DNA of 64,000 nt from Paenibacillus_D tarimensis_A (GCA_041281825.1 CP166298.1:4960001-5024000), one strand, 5' to 3'. Shown: positions 1 to 9,182, counted from the stretch's first letter. The notes: generated by a model not told the origin, from the letters alone. Made by a program: numbers and translations.

Positions 1-47
1 TAAGCATTTTGAACCTCCCTCATCATTTTCTAATAATCGAATCATAA

Positions 48-85
48 GGAGCCCCCGTCCGAAATGATGATGGGGGCTCCTGTTT
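48..85. terminator. Intrinsic terminator-like hairpin
   Basis: A GGAGCCCCC / GGGGGCTCC stem encloses a loop of about 15 bases and is followed on the plus strand by a T-rich stretch. It could end a gene entering from the left edge, or act on the minus strand for the remnant at 113-180. Confidence 0.7.
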
Positions 86-112
86 ATTTCATGGTTGCCG
101 TTGTTCTGCCTA

Positions 113-180
113 CAAGGCAGTCATGACGTAATCGCCCGGCTTGATCATGCTTAGAATTTCATCGAGCCTGATTTCCCAAT
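113..180 (-). pseudogene. Possible 3' remnant of a minus-strand gene
   Basis: On the minus strand, a frame ending at 113 reads as a short protein tail with the segment DEILSMIKPGDYVMTAL. Its 5' side has no start codon or ribosome binding site and runs into unrelated sequence near 180. I read it as the leftover end of a truncated gene of unknown function. It may be spurious, because only about 22 codons are involved. The rest of 1-475 holds no gene I can support; an ORF at 179-385 has no ribosome binding site. Confidence 0.25.
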
Positions 181-412
181 GCTCACAACAAGCGTAATGA
201 AAAAGAAGTTAAATGTAAAGGATAGTTGTTACTCTATTGTAGCAAAAAAAGTTGTCGGATTTTCTGTTTTTTTATCTATTCTTCTGCAGAAAATAAAGGA
301 AAGGTGCATTGAACCGGCGTGGCATGAGCTCTATAGCTCGATCGAACGCTTAGTGACAACGCATCCTTTTTGGATCCCTCAATGAGTAATAATGTAGTAA
401 CAAAGGAAACGA

Positions 413-441
413 TTGACAGAGTCTCGATAATCCTGTGTAGT
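413..441 (+). promoter_or_regulatory. Candidate sigma-A promoter
   Basis: TTGACA (413-418) is followed after 17 bases by TGTAGT (436-441). The -35 is perfect and the -10 is weak. It would serve the short ORF at 476 and possibly the peptidase gene at 688. Confidence 0.4.
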
Positions 442-475
442 TTAATTACATTTTTGATCGGAAGGAGTGAGGGAT

Positions 476-631
476 ATGACTTTATTTATAATTAAAAAAT
501 TGAGTCGTCGTTTTGCCGCCCTCATTCATGGAAATCGTTTTCAGTATGAAGTTGCTTCCATTCACAGAGATGAAATGAGCCCTGGGCAAATCGCTGCCCA
601 GGGTTTTTATTTGTCTCTGCCATGGGTGTAA
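476..631 (+). CDS. Short ORF (51 aa) with an internal terminator
   Basis: The ATG follows a strong GGAAGGAGTGAGGG Shine-Dalgarno sequence. The 51-codon frame starts MTLFIIKKLSRRFAAL and ends LSLPWV. I recognise no family. An intrinsic-terminator hairpin (579-607) lies inside the frame, so full translation would run across the terminator stem. That arrangement suits a leader peptide or attenuator for the peptidase gene starting at 688. It is equally possible that this is a small basic protein followed by a chance hairpin. The function is inferred only from layout. Confidence 0.4.
   Translation: MTLFIIKKLSRRFAALIHGNRFQYEVASIHRDEMSPGQIAAQGFYLSLPWV
579..612 (+). terminator. Intrinsic terminator inside the 51-aa ORF
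   Basis: A GCCCTGGGCA / TGCCCAGGG stem with a short loop is followed by TTTTTATTT. It lies 80 bases before the peptidase start, so it is a candidate attenuator. Confidence 0.75.
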
Positions 632-687
632 TTCGTGGTCAAATCCCATTTAAAGGGAAATCAAATTCATTAAGGAGAAGCTAGCTG

Positions 688-2694
688 ATGAAAATGGAAA
701 ATATTCTAGACGCACATTATCGTCAATTTGAAGAAATCAAGATTTCACCAGATGGAGGGCACGTATTAGTGGTGATGGGGAATATAGATATGCCACATAG
801 TGACTATGCTTATGACCGAAGAAATAGGTCCATTTGGAAGTTTTCTTTAGATCAATTAGGGATGGAAACGGAATTAGCTGCTTCGGAGGAAGACGCCCAC
901 TCGCCCAGCTGGTCAAATGACGGCAGCCGGATCGCATATATTTCTAGACGATCTAACCGACCAGAGATATGGGTGATGAATCAAGACGGAACAGGAAGAA
1001 GACAACTCTCTCATTCTAATTTTCCAGGAGAGAATCCGTATAATGATACCAACATTATCTGGTCAAAATCAGGAAAATCTATATACTATACAGTCGTTCC
1101 AAATGGTGATGTATATGCGCTTGTGACAAAAATGAATAATAATCAAATGACACAGACCCAGTCTATTCAAGTGTTAGGTTACAAAGAAGCAACTGCAAAT
1201 CACTTTCAAGTAGCCAAAGAGCTGTTCGAGAGTTCATTATGTAAAATGAATATTGAGACAGGAGAAGTAATAAAATTAGCATCTGAAAAGAGTAAAAGCT
1301 TTAAAATCATCGGTTGGTTAAACGATGATTCACTGATTGTGGGTGTTGGGAAATCGATCATTGGAGTGAACCCCGAAACAGGAAAGCTGAGTAATATCAT
1401 TACAACTGATAAACGTTTTAACTCCATTAATATTTGTGATCAGAAACTTCTGACAGCCAACCGAAAACATAATAAAATTGAACTTGGTCACATTTTCGAA
1501 GGAACGTACTGTAAAGAAAAAGTGGTGGAGATTCCGGGATATGACGCAGTTATTCATGACTGGGCACAAGACGGGTCGAAGCTGTATGTAACCTCCCGCT
1601 ATGGGCTGAGCAATTATCTATATTGTATTCACACGATTAGCGGGGAAACCAAACGATTGACACAATCCGCTCATGTCGTCCATAGTTATGAACAGTCAGC
1701 CAAGGCTAAATGTCTTTCAGTGAAGGATGCTGTTATATTTCCTTATAGCAGTCCGACTAAACCATTAGAACTGTGGAAATATGAATCCGATCAATTGCAA
1801 CAGCTTAGTTTCTTTAATCATAACATCGATACCCGCGACATTCCCGAAGTTCGGATCATTCGTTATCAAAGCGAGGGATGGACGATTGAAGCGATGTTGG
1901 TCTTGCCTTCAAACTACAATCCCCATAAGAAATATCCAATGTTGGTATTTCTTCACGGTGGTCCTGAAGAGAGTCTGCATGCTACATTTACAGAAGTCAT
2001 CTCTGCTAGGGCAGAAAGTGCAGCTCACTACCTTGCCAGCAAGGGATATGCCGTTTTACTGCCTAACTTTCGAGGCGGAAATGGTTATGGGGAAAGTTTC
2101 CAAAGTGAAATCGGAAGCTACAATATTATGGAGATTCCTTATCGTGATACGATGGCAGGCGTGCAATATGTTATAGATGAAGGTATAGCCGATCTGAATT
2201 GTATAGGTATTTACGGGAGCAGCTTCGGCGCGCAATTAACAGCATGGATCATTAGTCAGACAATCCAATTTAAAGGTGCCGTTGGAGCTGTTGGAGCACA
2301 CTACGATGCGCTATTTAGTGATCGTTACCTCGGTCAATCATTCCTTACTATAACTCCGACTCGACAAGGGAATGCACGCGACGAAGATATGTGGCTGAAC
2401 CCCCAGAAGTTTAGAGAAATATCTCCAATTGAAAAAATTGGATTAACCCAAACACCAATGCTGCTTATAGAAACAGGAGCTGAAAGAGAAAATGGATGGA
2501 GCCCGGCACGCCCCTTCCTTAATGGGCTTCGAGCATTAGATATTGAAGCTTATCTAATCTATTATCCTGATGCATTTCATAACGGGGGGTGGACCGATAA
2601 ATATAAAAAGGACTATTTGCGGAGACTTGTCGCCTGGTTTGACTATTGCTTGAAGGGAGTACCCTTACCGGAGTGGTTTCAAACAAGTATATAA
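688..2694 (+). CDS. S9 (prolyl oligopeptidase) family peptidase
   Basis: This 668-aa protein has the two-part S9 layout. An N-terminal beta-propeller (about residues 20-390) shows TolB/DPP-like repeats such as SPSWSNDGSRIAYIS. An alpha/beta-hydrolase domain follows (about 400-660). The nucleophile elbow is GSSFG with Ser512, the oxyanion-side motif is FLHGGP, and the catalytic His is His631 in FHNGG. The usual catalytic Asp motif (GxxDxxVP) is not evident: that region reads ETGAERENGWSP, so the acid may be Glu or lie elsewhere. There is no signal peptide, so the enzyme is probably cytoplasmic. The start is set by AAGGAGAAG 8 bases upstream. A hairpin at 2706-2740 ends the transcript. These enzymes cut short peptides or acylaminoacyl peptides; the substrate here is unknown. 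Confidence 0.85.
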   Translation: MKMENILDAHYRQFEEIKISPDGGHVLVVMGNIDMPHSDYAYDRRNRSIWKFSLDQLGMETELAASEEDAHSPSWSNDGSRIAYISRRSNRPEIWVMNQDGTGRRQLSHSNFPGENPYNDTNIIWSKSGKSIYYTVVPNGDVYALVTKMNNNQMTQTQSIQVLGYKEATANHFQVAKELFESSLCKMNIETGEVIKLASEKSKSFKIIGWLNDDSLIVGVGKSIIGVNPETGKLSNIITTDKRFNSINICDQKLLTANRKHNKIELGHIFEGTYCKEKVVEIPGYDAVIHDWAQDGSKLYVTSRYGLSNYLYCIHTISGETKRLTQSAHVVHSYEQSAKAKCLSVKDAVIFPYSSPTKPLELWKYESDQLQQLSFFNHNIDTRDIPEVRIIRYQSEGWTIEAMLVLPSNYNPHKKYPMLVFLHGGPEESLHATFTEVISARAESAAHYLASKGYAVLLPNFRGGNGYGESFQSEIGSYNIMEIPYRDTMAGVQYVIDEGIADLNCIGIYGSSFGAQLTAWIISQTIQFKGAVGAVGAHYDALFSDRYLGQSFLTITPTRQGNARDEDMWLNPQKFREISPIEKIGLTQTPMLLIETGAERENGWSPARPFLNGLRALDIEAYLIYYPDAFHNGGWTDKYKKDYLRRLVAWFDYCLKGVPLPEWFQTSI

Positions 2695-2705
2695 ATTAAT
2701 GAGCA

Positions 2706-2745
2706 AGATAGAGAGATGGTTTCAATACCGTCTCTCTATCCCTTT
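2706..2745 (+). terminator. Terminator after the S9 peptidase gene
   Basis: A GATAGAGAGA..GG / CC..TCTCTCTATC stem is followed by CCCTTTCT, 12 bases after the stop codon. Confidence 0.75.
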
Positions 2746-3835
2746 CTATACGTTAAGAAGAGTAAATATTTCATTAAACAATAATGCCTGATAGTGAATG
2801 AAATTGCCAATCATCTATTTGGCAACCTGTGATCTAATTTTTTTATTGAATATTAGTATCCGTTTAGCGAAAAATGCAAAGTTTCATATCTTATCCAAAT
2901 TCCATAGCCAATTCGGTTCATGTAAATTATCATGTTCTTGTGCTGCAACCTGCCCACCTGTTTCCTTTTCAAAGATTCCTAAGCATAAGTCTGACAATCA
3001 ACTGTGCGTAATGGTTACAAATGAGACTAAAAAATGGTCAAAAGTGTAGTAATTATGGTTGCGAATGAGACTTATAACAAGTTCATCTGAGACTTTCAGC
3101 ATTTTTTATGTTTACAACTGAGACTTTCAAATAACGAAGAGTGCCGCCTTGCATTACGCTCAGCGGTCTGGACCCCGAGGTGTGTGGTGTTAGATTTAGC
3201 ACGCGAACTTTTTCCTTGAATCCTCCAAGGTGTACCGAAAAAGGTTTCATTGTACGCTTTGTCAAAGCGCCGGTTCCTTCCCTCATTGGACGGTTTAGCC
3301 ATCCGCGCGTGATCCGTAAGTATCGATGCTGTCATTATCGATATATAGGGGCCTGATTTCTTCATGAAGCTCCATTTGATTTATCAGAGAAGAGTCATCA
3401 GAAATCAGGATTTAACTGTGCAAGTACGAATGGCCTCGTTCTAACTTAGAATTGCCGCGCCGATAGGACATTCCTCGAGACCGCCACCACTCATGGTCGA
3501 GCCATATAGGTGCAGTAGATGCGAATTTCCATCATAGCTTGCATGTCACCGTACTTCGTTTTTAGTGCCATCCATTATTCGCCGGATTGGCGCCACGGTT
3601 CGATTCCTTTGATCACATGGCTGCCATTGAAGTCGTCCGCATAGTGCGTTCACCACTGGCGCGGGCAGAAGATCGCGGAGGCCAAAAAGCTAGCATACCC
3701 GCTTCCCTTCTACAAAAAATTGTTCCAGAACGTTCCGCCTCGGAATAACCTTTAGCCGGCAACTTTTGGGCTCAGGTTTGTTACATTTGAAGTCAACGTA
3801 AATCCGATTCAGTAGGAAAAACTAAGGGTTTGTTA
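2746..3835. other. Degenerate accessory DNA without an intact gene
   Basis: About 1.1 kb holds only short frames without good starts. The one ordered feature is a set of four spaced GAGACT(T) repeats (3024-3132), annotated separately. The remainder looks like decayed mobile DNA leading up to the IS256 end at 3836. Confidence 0.5.
3013..3132. repeat. Four spaced TGAGACT repeats (possible transposon end)
   Basis: The motif (A/C)TGAGACT(T/A) recurs four times within about 110 bases: in ACAAATGAGACTAA, GCGAATGAGACTTA, TCATCTGAGACTTT and ACAACTGAGACTTT. Regularly spaced repeats like this are typical of the ends of IS21- or Tn7-type elements, where several transposase subunits bind. No istA/istB-like or tns-like gene is intact nearby, so this is probably an orphan end. 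Confidence 0.45.
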
Positions 3836-4205
3836 GGGTCTGTCCAGTTTTTTGTGTAAACCCTCTTTAAGCAAAAAGCTATCGTAAATAATGACCGATT
3901 CGGTCGGGGAAGAAGACGGAGAGCTGGAGAAGCATTTGCCCCCAGTTCTGTACACGTCCCGTCCATTTCCGGGTGACGTCCATCGTGGCTAAGTAGAGCA
4001 TCTTGAGTAGTGCTTCATCGGAAGGGAAAATGCTCTTTCCCTTGGTAACCTTGCGAAGCTGCCGATGGTAGCTCTCGATCATATTGGTCGTGTAGATCAG
4101 TTTGCGAATCTCCGGCGGGTACTTGAAAAAGGTGGCGAGCTCATCCCAGTTGTTCCGCCAGGAGCGGACAATAAGGGGATATTTACTGCCCCAGTATCCT
4201 CGAAG
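3836..4205 (-). pseudogene. IS256-family transposase, C-terminal part, with its terminal repeat
   Basis: The reverse strand encodes the IS256/mutator C-terminus with YPLIVRSWRNNWDE, YTTNMIESYHRQLRK and the end of the helical tail, stopping at 3879. An IS256-like terminal repeat (GGGTCTGTCCAGTTTTTT) lies at 3836-3853. The N-terminal side is cut at 4205 by the TGT...ACA element. The matching upstream segment is found 5.3 kb away at 9544-9800 on the same strand. Joining the two across the 5-bp duplication restores the coding order apart from a 1-bp deletion just before the Trp of WGSKYPL. The transposase was therefore broken by the insertion and probably already frameshifted. Confidence 0.8.
4201..4205. 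repeat. Target-site duplication, left copy (CGAAG)
   Basis: CGAAG lies directly before the TGTTC end at 4206 and again directly after the GAACA end at 9543. A 5-bp duplication is what Tn7-, Tn5053- and many IS21-type transposases make. Confidence 0.8.
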
Positions 4206-4366
4206 TGTTCAAAGAAAATAAAGTGTTAGACTGGAGTTGTTGATTTGACGCGGTTCTGTGGTTGGAAAATCGTCAGCTTTTGAAAAATAAGTGCTAGACT
4301 GACCCTGGAAATTGAAACGGTGACAGCCAAGGACGAGAAAATAAAGTCCTAGACTGTCACCGTTTC
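4206..4366. repeat. Left end of the element with three transposase-site repeats
   Basis: Sites lie at 4214-4233, 4282-4301 and 4337-4356 in the same orientation. The third site sits inside a perfect 13-bp inverted repeat (GAAACGGTGACAG at 4314-4326 against CTGTCACCGTTTC at 4354-4366). The spacing of about 68 and 55 bases is nearly reproduced in the second element at 12205. Confidence 0.75.
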
Positions 4367-4368
4367 AT

Positions 4369-4391
4369 TAAACTAACGTTCTCCGTTAGCA
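4369..4391. repeat. Cassette half-site (right arm) next to the left transposon end
   Basis: TTAAACTAACG followed by CTCCGTTAGC is the right arm of the cassette-separating repeat (compare 6341-6369). Here it directly follows the transposon left end and has no left arm beside it. Confidence 0.55.
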
Positions 4392-4494
4392 TTATCAGAT
4401 GCCTAAATTGCATTATCTTAAGTTTACATTTGTCTGAATAAGTCTAATTGATTTAACAATTTTGAAAAATGATTGTTCTTCGCAGTTGTAAATG

Positions 4495-5609
4495 TCACAT
4501 TATAGTGCTACAAGATGTCAAGACAGTTATTTTGATAGGTTTAAGGTGTGAAAAAAAGTACAAGATTGCTTTGTAATCATACACGGAGGGGAAGGTCCCT
4601 CTCGTACTAATGGAAATAATGATATTTATTCCCATGATCTGAGGCAGATATTCATTATGCAAGCGTATATAACTCTCTATTCCATGGCGCGTTTCCCGAG
4701 GACTTTTGTATTCATTGATATAGACTTCGTTGTACTTTAAGCTGCGCCAGAAGCGCTCAATTACGATGTTATCCACGGCACGCCCTTTGCCATCCATACT
4801 AATGCGAACCTCGTTTTCTTTTAACAGGTCGATATATTGTGGACTTGTGAAATGGCTGCCTTGGTCGCTATTGATAATGGAAGGCCTGGTACTTCCCAGA
4901 GCCCGTTTCGTCGTCTCAAGCACAAAACCGATCTCTAGGCTTTGATCTAGCTGCCAGTCCACTATATAGCGCGAAAACCAGTCCATGATGGCATATAGAT
5001 ACATCCAGCCACGCTTCATCCGGATATAGGTGATGTCTACACTCCAGACCTGGTTGGGTGCTGTAATCGCCCGTATTTTTATGGATCGAATCTCCCTCGC
5101 GGTTCATAATGGACGCAATCGTTCGATAACCCATGAACGGATATTGCGTATAAATTTCATCAATCCGGTGTTTGAGGCGAATCTCCTCCGGGGATGGAGG
5201 TACCGGTTTGTAATATAAGCTGCTGCGATTGAGGCTAAGCAGATTCGCTTGTACGGCGATTGAAATTTCGGGGTCTTCCCAATCTAGGAGGTCGAGGCGT
5301 TCCGCACGAGTCGAATTAGAGCCCAGATTTTTTTTTGATCCACGACAATTGAGTTGTAAGCTTTCCAACCTCGGCGTAGAGTTCATCGATCTGCTGTTCA
5401 TATTCCTGTTTCATTTTCGTGATGCCTTTGCGATCGTCAACGAACAATTGCGAGAGGTTATTGACAGCTTCCGCTTTCCACCGATTGAGGACATTCGCAT
5501 GAATGCCGTGCTCAGAAGCGAGCTCTGAAACCGACTTTTCTTCTTTCAGAATTTCCAGTACCAGACGAGCCTTTTCTTCGGGAGTGAACTTTCTTCTTGT
5601 AGGTGTCAT
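4495..5609 (-). pseudogene. IS3-family insertion sequence remnant (orfA + broken orfB)
   Basis: OrfA (5316-5609, 97 aa) is an IS3/IS911 helix-turn-helix protein with TPEEKARLVLEILKEEKS and a C-terminal coiled segment. OrfB begins in an overlapping frame near 5320. It carries the IS3 N-terminal region (LSLNRSSLYYK, YPFMGYRTIASIMNREG) and then changes frame near 5060-5090. The integrase core follows in the next frame (VDITYI, YAIMDWFSRYIVDW, INSDQGSHFTSPQY, GRAVDNIVIERFWRSLK). The D, D and E regions are all present, but the frame break and an aberrant C-terminus after HNEYLPQ make it inactive. The insertion probably truncated the gene at 5644-5967. Confidence 0.8.
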
Positions 5610-5643
5610 ACAACTATGATACTCCTTTTTGACTGTCTAGTTT

Positions 5644-5967
5644 CTATGTAGCATTATATAACTCCTTGATTTCATGATCGATTATTGAAATTGTTCTTTT
5701 CGAGTTGTTCGATACTAGGACATCATAATTGATCGGGACTATTGCTTCTCCTAATTTACCTAGTTCCATTTTTTGATAGAGTACTTTTTCTTGATGTGAT
5801 ATACCTGTTAATCTGAGGTCGAGTACTTCCATTTCATCTTTCTTATCTTTTTGAAGAGTATAATATGTATTAAAGGCCCAACTTGCTATTGAAAATAATA
5901 ATGCCAAACTTGCAATGACTAGTGTAGTTATTTCATTTCTAGTAAATCTATCCCCTCTATCCCCCAT
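5644..5967 (-). pseudogene. Membrane-anchored protein, probably 3'-truncated by the IS3 remnant
   Basis: A 107-aa frame starts with a basic segment (MGDRGDRFTRNE), then one clear membrane helix (TLVIASLALLFSIASWAF), then a charged soluble part ending SNNSKRTISIIDHEIKELY. The stop lies directly at the edge of the IS3 remnant, so the last few residues probably come from the insertion and the original protein was longer. I recognise no family. It is the only non-IS gene between the left half-site at 4369 and the half-site at 6052, so it fits as the cargo of the first cassette. Confidence 0.5.
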
Positions 5968-6051
5968 ACTTTAACCATCTTCTCCTTTAGTTATTTCTTC
6001 TAGTGTTTTTAGACATTGTAATTTTGCAATGAGGTATTCCGGTAAAGATGA

Positions 6052-6130
6052 TTGAACTATCCTGCCAGTTAGCTTAATGGCAGTTTCAGTCTAACACTTT
6101 ATTTTCTCAGTCTACAACTTTATTTTATCA
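6052..6130. repeat. Cassette half-site (left arm) fused to a right-end-like repeat pair
   Basis: ATTGAACTATCCTGCC then AGTTAGCTTAATGG is a left arm. It is followed at once by two CAGTCTAnnACTTTATTTT sites (6087 and 6110). This is the same order as at the genuine right ends (9443-9543 and 13797-13893), but the terminal ...ACA is missing. It looks like an internal, worn right end, implying that the big element contains an older, smaller one. Confidence 0.6.
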
Positions 6131-6140
6131 TTTGTTGTGA

Positions 6141-6369
6141 AACTATCCTGCCAGTTAGTTCAATCATGATGACCGTTCATAACATTGATGATAAAATAAA
6201 AACCAGATAAATCAAGGAAAAATAATCACCTATAGCTACAGTGTACCGAGGAATGTGCGCACATCGATATTATAGGTGATTCCGCGATCGAGAAAAGCCA
6301 GACTGCTCCCTTCATCAGGAAGGAACAGACTGGCTTTATTGTTGAACTAACGTTACCCGTTAGTGCAGT
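6141..6369. repeat. Cassette-separating structured repeat, site B
   Basis: The left arm (6141-6164) contains CCTGCC and AGTTAGTTCAAT. The right arm (6341-6369) contains GTTGAACTAACG and CCCGTTAGTGCAG. GTTAGTTCAA in one arm pairs with TTGAACTAAC in the other, with a second outer CTA/TAG pair and an unpaired spacer between. An inner hairpin (AGCCAGACTG 6296-6305 against CAGACTGGCT 6327-6336) resembles a terminator. This copy is longer than the others because 6165-6290 adds extra sequence, including a near-palindromic insert (6224-6283). Confidence 0.65.
6224..6283. repeat. 60-bp hairpin insert within site B
   Basis: AATCACCTATA and TATAGGTGATT form a perfect 11-bp stem around a loop of about 38 bases. 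It occurs only in this copy of the cassette repeat and may be a tiny palindromic insertion. Confidence 0.45.
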
Positions 6370-6459
6370 GTTCACCGCTAGTCTTATTTTGTCATCGGGT
6401 CCCAAAACTGTAATAAAAAGTACGGAGTCTTTTGTAGTATCTTGGGGTCTCCAAAAAAA

Positions 6460-6942
6460 CTAATTATATTTCCTTTTTGAAGGCCAAGACCCTTGAAGTT
6501 TGCGGAGGAGAATGATTTGTCCGGTATGATAGGTATCGTGCATGGCGAGCGTTAGCACTTGGCCTCCGATTGGAATATGCGGCATTGGACGATCCAGATC
6601 CTCATCCTGAAGATCCTTCAGATAACATTGAATATCTTGATGAACCTTGATCAGTCTTGCAACCGTCTGCTCCCAAGTTTGTTCACCACTTGAATTAAAA
6701 GTAACATCGTTTGATGATGGTTCAGAAGGTTCTAACCCTTGTAATCTTTGCAGCAACTGTTCTTTATAAAATATCAGATGGGTTACGATCTCACGAATGG
6801 TGTTTGCTTCGGGCTCAGGACGCCAATTCGCTTTTGCTTCGTCAAGTTCTTCCAATGCTTTAGTTAGTGGTGGATTCCAACCTTCCTTCTGAAAAGCAAA
6901 ATCCATACTGAACAGTAAAATTTCCTGTCGGCTTAATTTCAT
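6460..6942 (-). CDS. DinB/YfiT-like putative metalloenzyme
   Basis: This is a 160-aa four-helix-bundle protein of the DinB superfamily, a group that includes bacillithiol-dependent transferases and damage-inducible proteins. The metal-site histidines typical of the fold are visible: the His of VTHLIFYKEQ (about residue 57) and the pair in HDTYHTGQIILLRKLQG near the C-terminus. The ATG at 6942 is chosen over an upstream one because a GGCGGAAGAG stretch precedes it. It is the only gene between structured repeats B and C, and its stop lies 90 bases from site B. There is no signal peptide, so it is cytoplasmic. The substrate is unknown. A role in detoxification is plausible from the family but not shown. 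Confidence 0.8.
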   Translation of the reverse strand: MKLSRQEILLFSMDFAFQKEGWNPPLTKALEELDEAKANWRPEPEANTIREIVTHLIFYKEQLLQRLQGLEPSEPSSNDVTFNSSGEQTWEQTVARLIKVHQDIQCYLKDLQDEDLDRPMPHIPIGGQVLTLAMHDTYHTGQIILLRKLQGSWPSKRKYN

Positions 6943-7091
6943 GTTATTCTCTTCCGCCTCTCTCAATAAGCTTTCATTAACGATATACCTTCAATAAGAA
7001 TTATATCAACTAAATACTGACACCTGCTGTCAGTGGAAATGAATTTGGCTCCCTTTTGTTAGGATCGCTGTCTGCAGGTATTGTTATCGTA

Positions 7092-7178
7092 ATCTGCCCG
7101 TTACTTCAACGGACAACGGCAGCCGATCGTGTGCCGGCTGCCGTCATGTCTTGTGGAGCTATCGTCCCCGTTTCTCCA
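7092..7178. repeat. Cassette-separating structured repeat, site C
   Basis: The left arm is CTGCCCGTTACTTCAACGG (7094-7112). The inner hairpin is GGCAGCCGATC... against ...CCGGCTGCC (7118-7142). The right arm is GAGCTATCGTCCCCGTTT (7156-7173) and looks worn. The hairpin followed by a T-poor tail could end transcription of the ankyrin gene at its right. Confidence 0.65.
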
Positions 7179-7266
7179 GGTTGTAAATTATTTTTTCCGT
7201 CTAGCGGAAAGAGGTGTAGGTTTCCACGCGATTGCCTGTTGGTCTTAGTAATGATTCTTATCCAAA

Positions 7267-8322
7267 CTACCCTAAAGTGGATAACACCGAAATTGAATCA
7301 CGATTACACCAGCTTGGTCCATCCTTGAATATCAATGCGTAGTCCAATGCGGTAACATTTTCAAAAACCTTGTCCGCGATTTCATCCCATCCTCCTTTTG
7401 GATGACGGATTGTTGCCCGGGTCGTGGGGTCGGCGCCATGATCTAACAAGAATCTCGTCCGTTTGTCTGTCGGTGATATGTTGGAAACAACAGCGTGGAA
7501 TAACGGTGTATGTCCTCCACATCCATTGGAGTCAGTATCAGCACGGGCGTTTACATCCGCACCATGGTCGATAAGCCACCTAGCAATTTCAAACTCGTCA
7601 TATTCCAACGCCAGGTGAAGTAAGGTCGTTCCTTCAATCGGTGTTAGAACCATTGCCTGACTGAATCCCATCTCGGGACGATATATGTCCTCCGATTGAA
7701 AACGCTGGTGAACAAGATCTGGATTGTTGTGCAGGTGTTTTTCCAATAAATCGATACGCCCTCGATGGAAAGCCATCAGTGGCGTGTCCTCAAACGATAC
7801 TCCGGAGTTAAAGAGAATTTCGAGACATTCATGTTTGTGGTGGGGTTTTCGAGCATAGGCTCCCAATATGAACCCAATCGGGGAGTTAATGTATCCATGG
7901 CTTGTTCGATACTTCACATTTGGATTCGCACCTAGACCAATCATCAATCGGATTCCATCGGGATTTAAAGTTTCACATGCTGCTAGGATGACGGGTCCAT
8001 AGTGTACCGCTGTATCTGAATACAATCCGTTCGGGTCAGCACCCTTCTGAACGAGATATTCGGATACCTCTCGATGAGCACGCATCGAAGCACGAGATAA
8101 TGCCTGTTGCAAATCTTTAGGTCCTAATTGAACAAGGAATTTGACCATTTCTAAGTTGTTACATTGAGCCGCCAAGCTGAGTGCTGCTCCTCCATCTACT
8201 CGAGGCAGAGGTTCATTCAACAATTCTCGGTGCTGTGCAATGATGGACTCTACGGCTCGAATGTCATTCTTGTGAATCGCTTCGATCAATCGATCCTTCG
8301 GCTTCAATGAGTTGATCTCCAT
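7267..8322 (-). CDS. Ankyrin-repeat protein
   Basis: This 351-aa protein is composed largely of ankyrin repeats. Recognisable units are SLAAQCNNLEMVKFLVQLG (about 45-65), SEYLVQKGADPNG, LMIGLGANPNVK, TTLLHLALEYDEFEIARWL (about 240-260) followed by DHGADVNARADTDSNG, and FLLDHGADPTTRA near the C-terminus. Such proteins mediate protein-protein contacts; no catalytic domain is seen. The start at 8322 follows GAGGAG. A longer frame upstream to 8409 has no ribosome binding site and runs into repeat D. No signal peptide is evident. It is the single gene between structured repeats C and D, in the same orientation as the neighbouring cassette genes. Its partner is unknown. Confidence 0.8.
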   Translation of the reverse strand: MEINSLKPKDRLIEAIHKNDIRAVESIIAQHRELLNEPLPRVDGGAALSLAAQCNNLEMVKFLVQLGPKDLQQALSRASMRAHREVSEYLVQKGADPNGLYSDTAVHYGPVILAACETLNPDGIRLMIGLGANPNVKYRTSHGYINSPIGFILGAYARKPHHKHECLEILFNSGVSFEDTPLMAFHRGRIDLLEKHLHNNPDLVHQRFQSEDIYRPEMGFSQAMVLTPIEGTTLLHLALEYDEFEIARWLIDHGADVNARADTDSNGCGGHTPLFHAVVSNISPTDKRTRFLLDHGADPTTRATIRHPKGGWDEIADKVFENVTALDYALIFKDGPSWCNRDSISVLSTLG

Positions 8323-8388
8323 GATTTCGCTCCTCAATGATGATGTCTTTTTCAGTCCGAGCTTCGCAGGTAAATGTTGGAATTGGAA

Positions 8389-8479
8389 GTATCCTGCCCG
8401 TTTGTTCAACGGCCAAGGTTGAACGCAGAAAAAGCGATGGACGCTCCACCGCTGAGCTCTTGTTCCCGTTAGCGGAGTG
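8389..8479. repeat. Cassette-separating structured repeat, site D
   Basis: The left arm is GTATCCTGCCCGTTTGTTCA (8389-8408). The right arm is GAGCTCTTGTTCCCGTTAGC (8455-8474), followed by GGAGTG. The middle (8413-8450) is short and lacks the GC-rich terminator hairpin of sites C and I, but GTTCAACGG and GGTTGAACG give a local dyad. Confidence 0.65.
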
Positions 8480-8592
8480 TCCTGATTTTAACCTATGATG
8501 CAGTCCACCATATCATCTTTGAGGAGAAATCAATAGCACTTCGGTGGATTGTACTTATGTGTAGTATTCTTTATGTAGTTACGCAGTATTGT

Positions 8593-9180
<588 letters not shown>

Positions 9181-9182
9181 AA

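Noticed and set aside
179..385. 68-aa ORF near the left edge
   Set aside because: No ribosome binding site, no recognisable domain, and it starts where a minus-strand gene remnant ends.
2798..3365. Small frames between the peptidase and IS256 remnants
   Set aside because: Low-quality starts and no recognisable protein motif; several overlap the TGAGACT repeat array.
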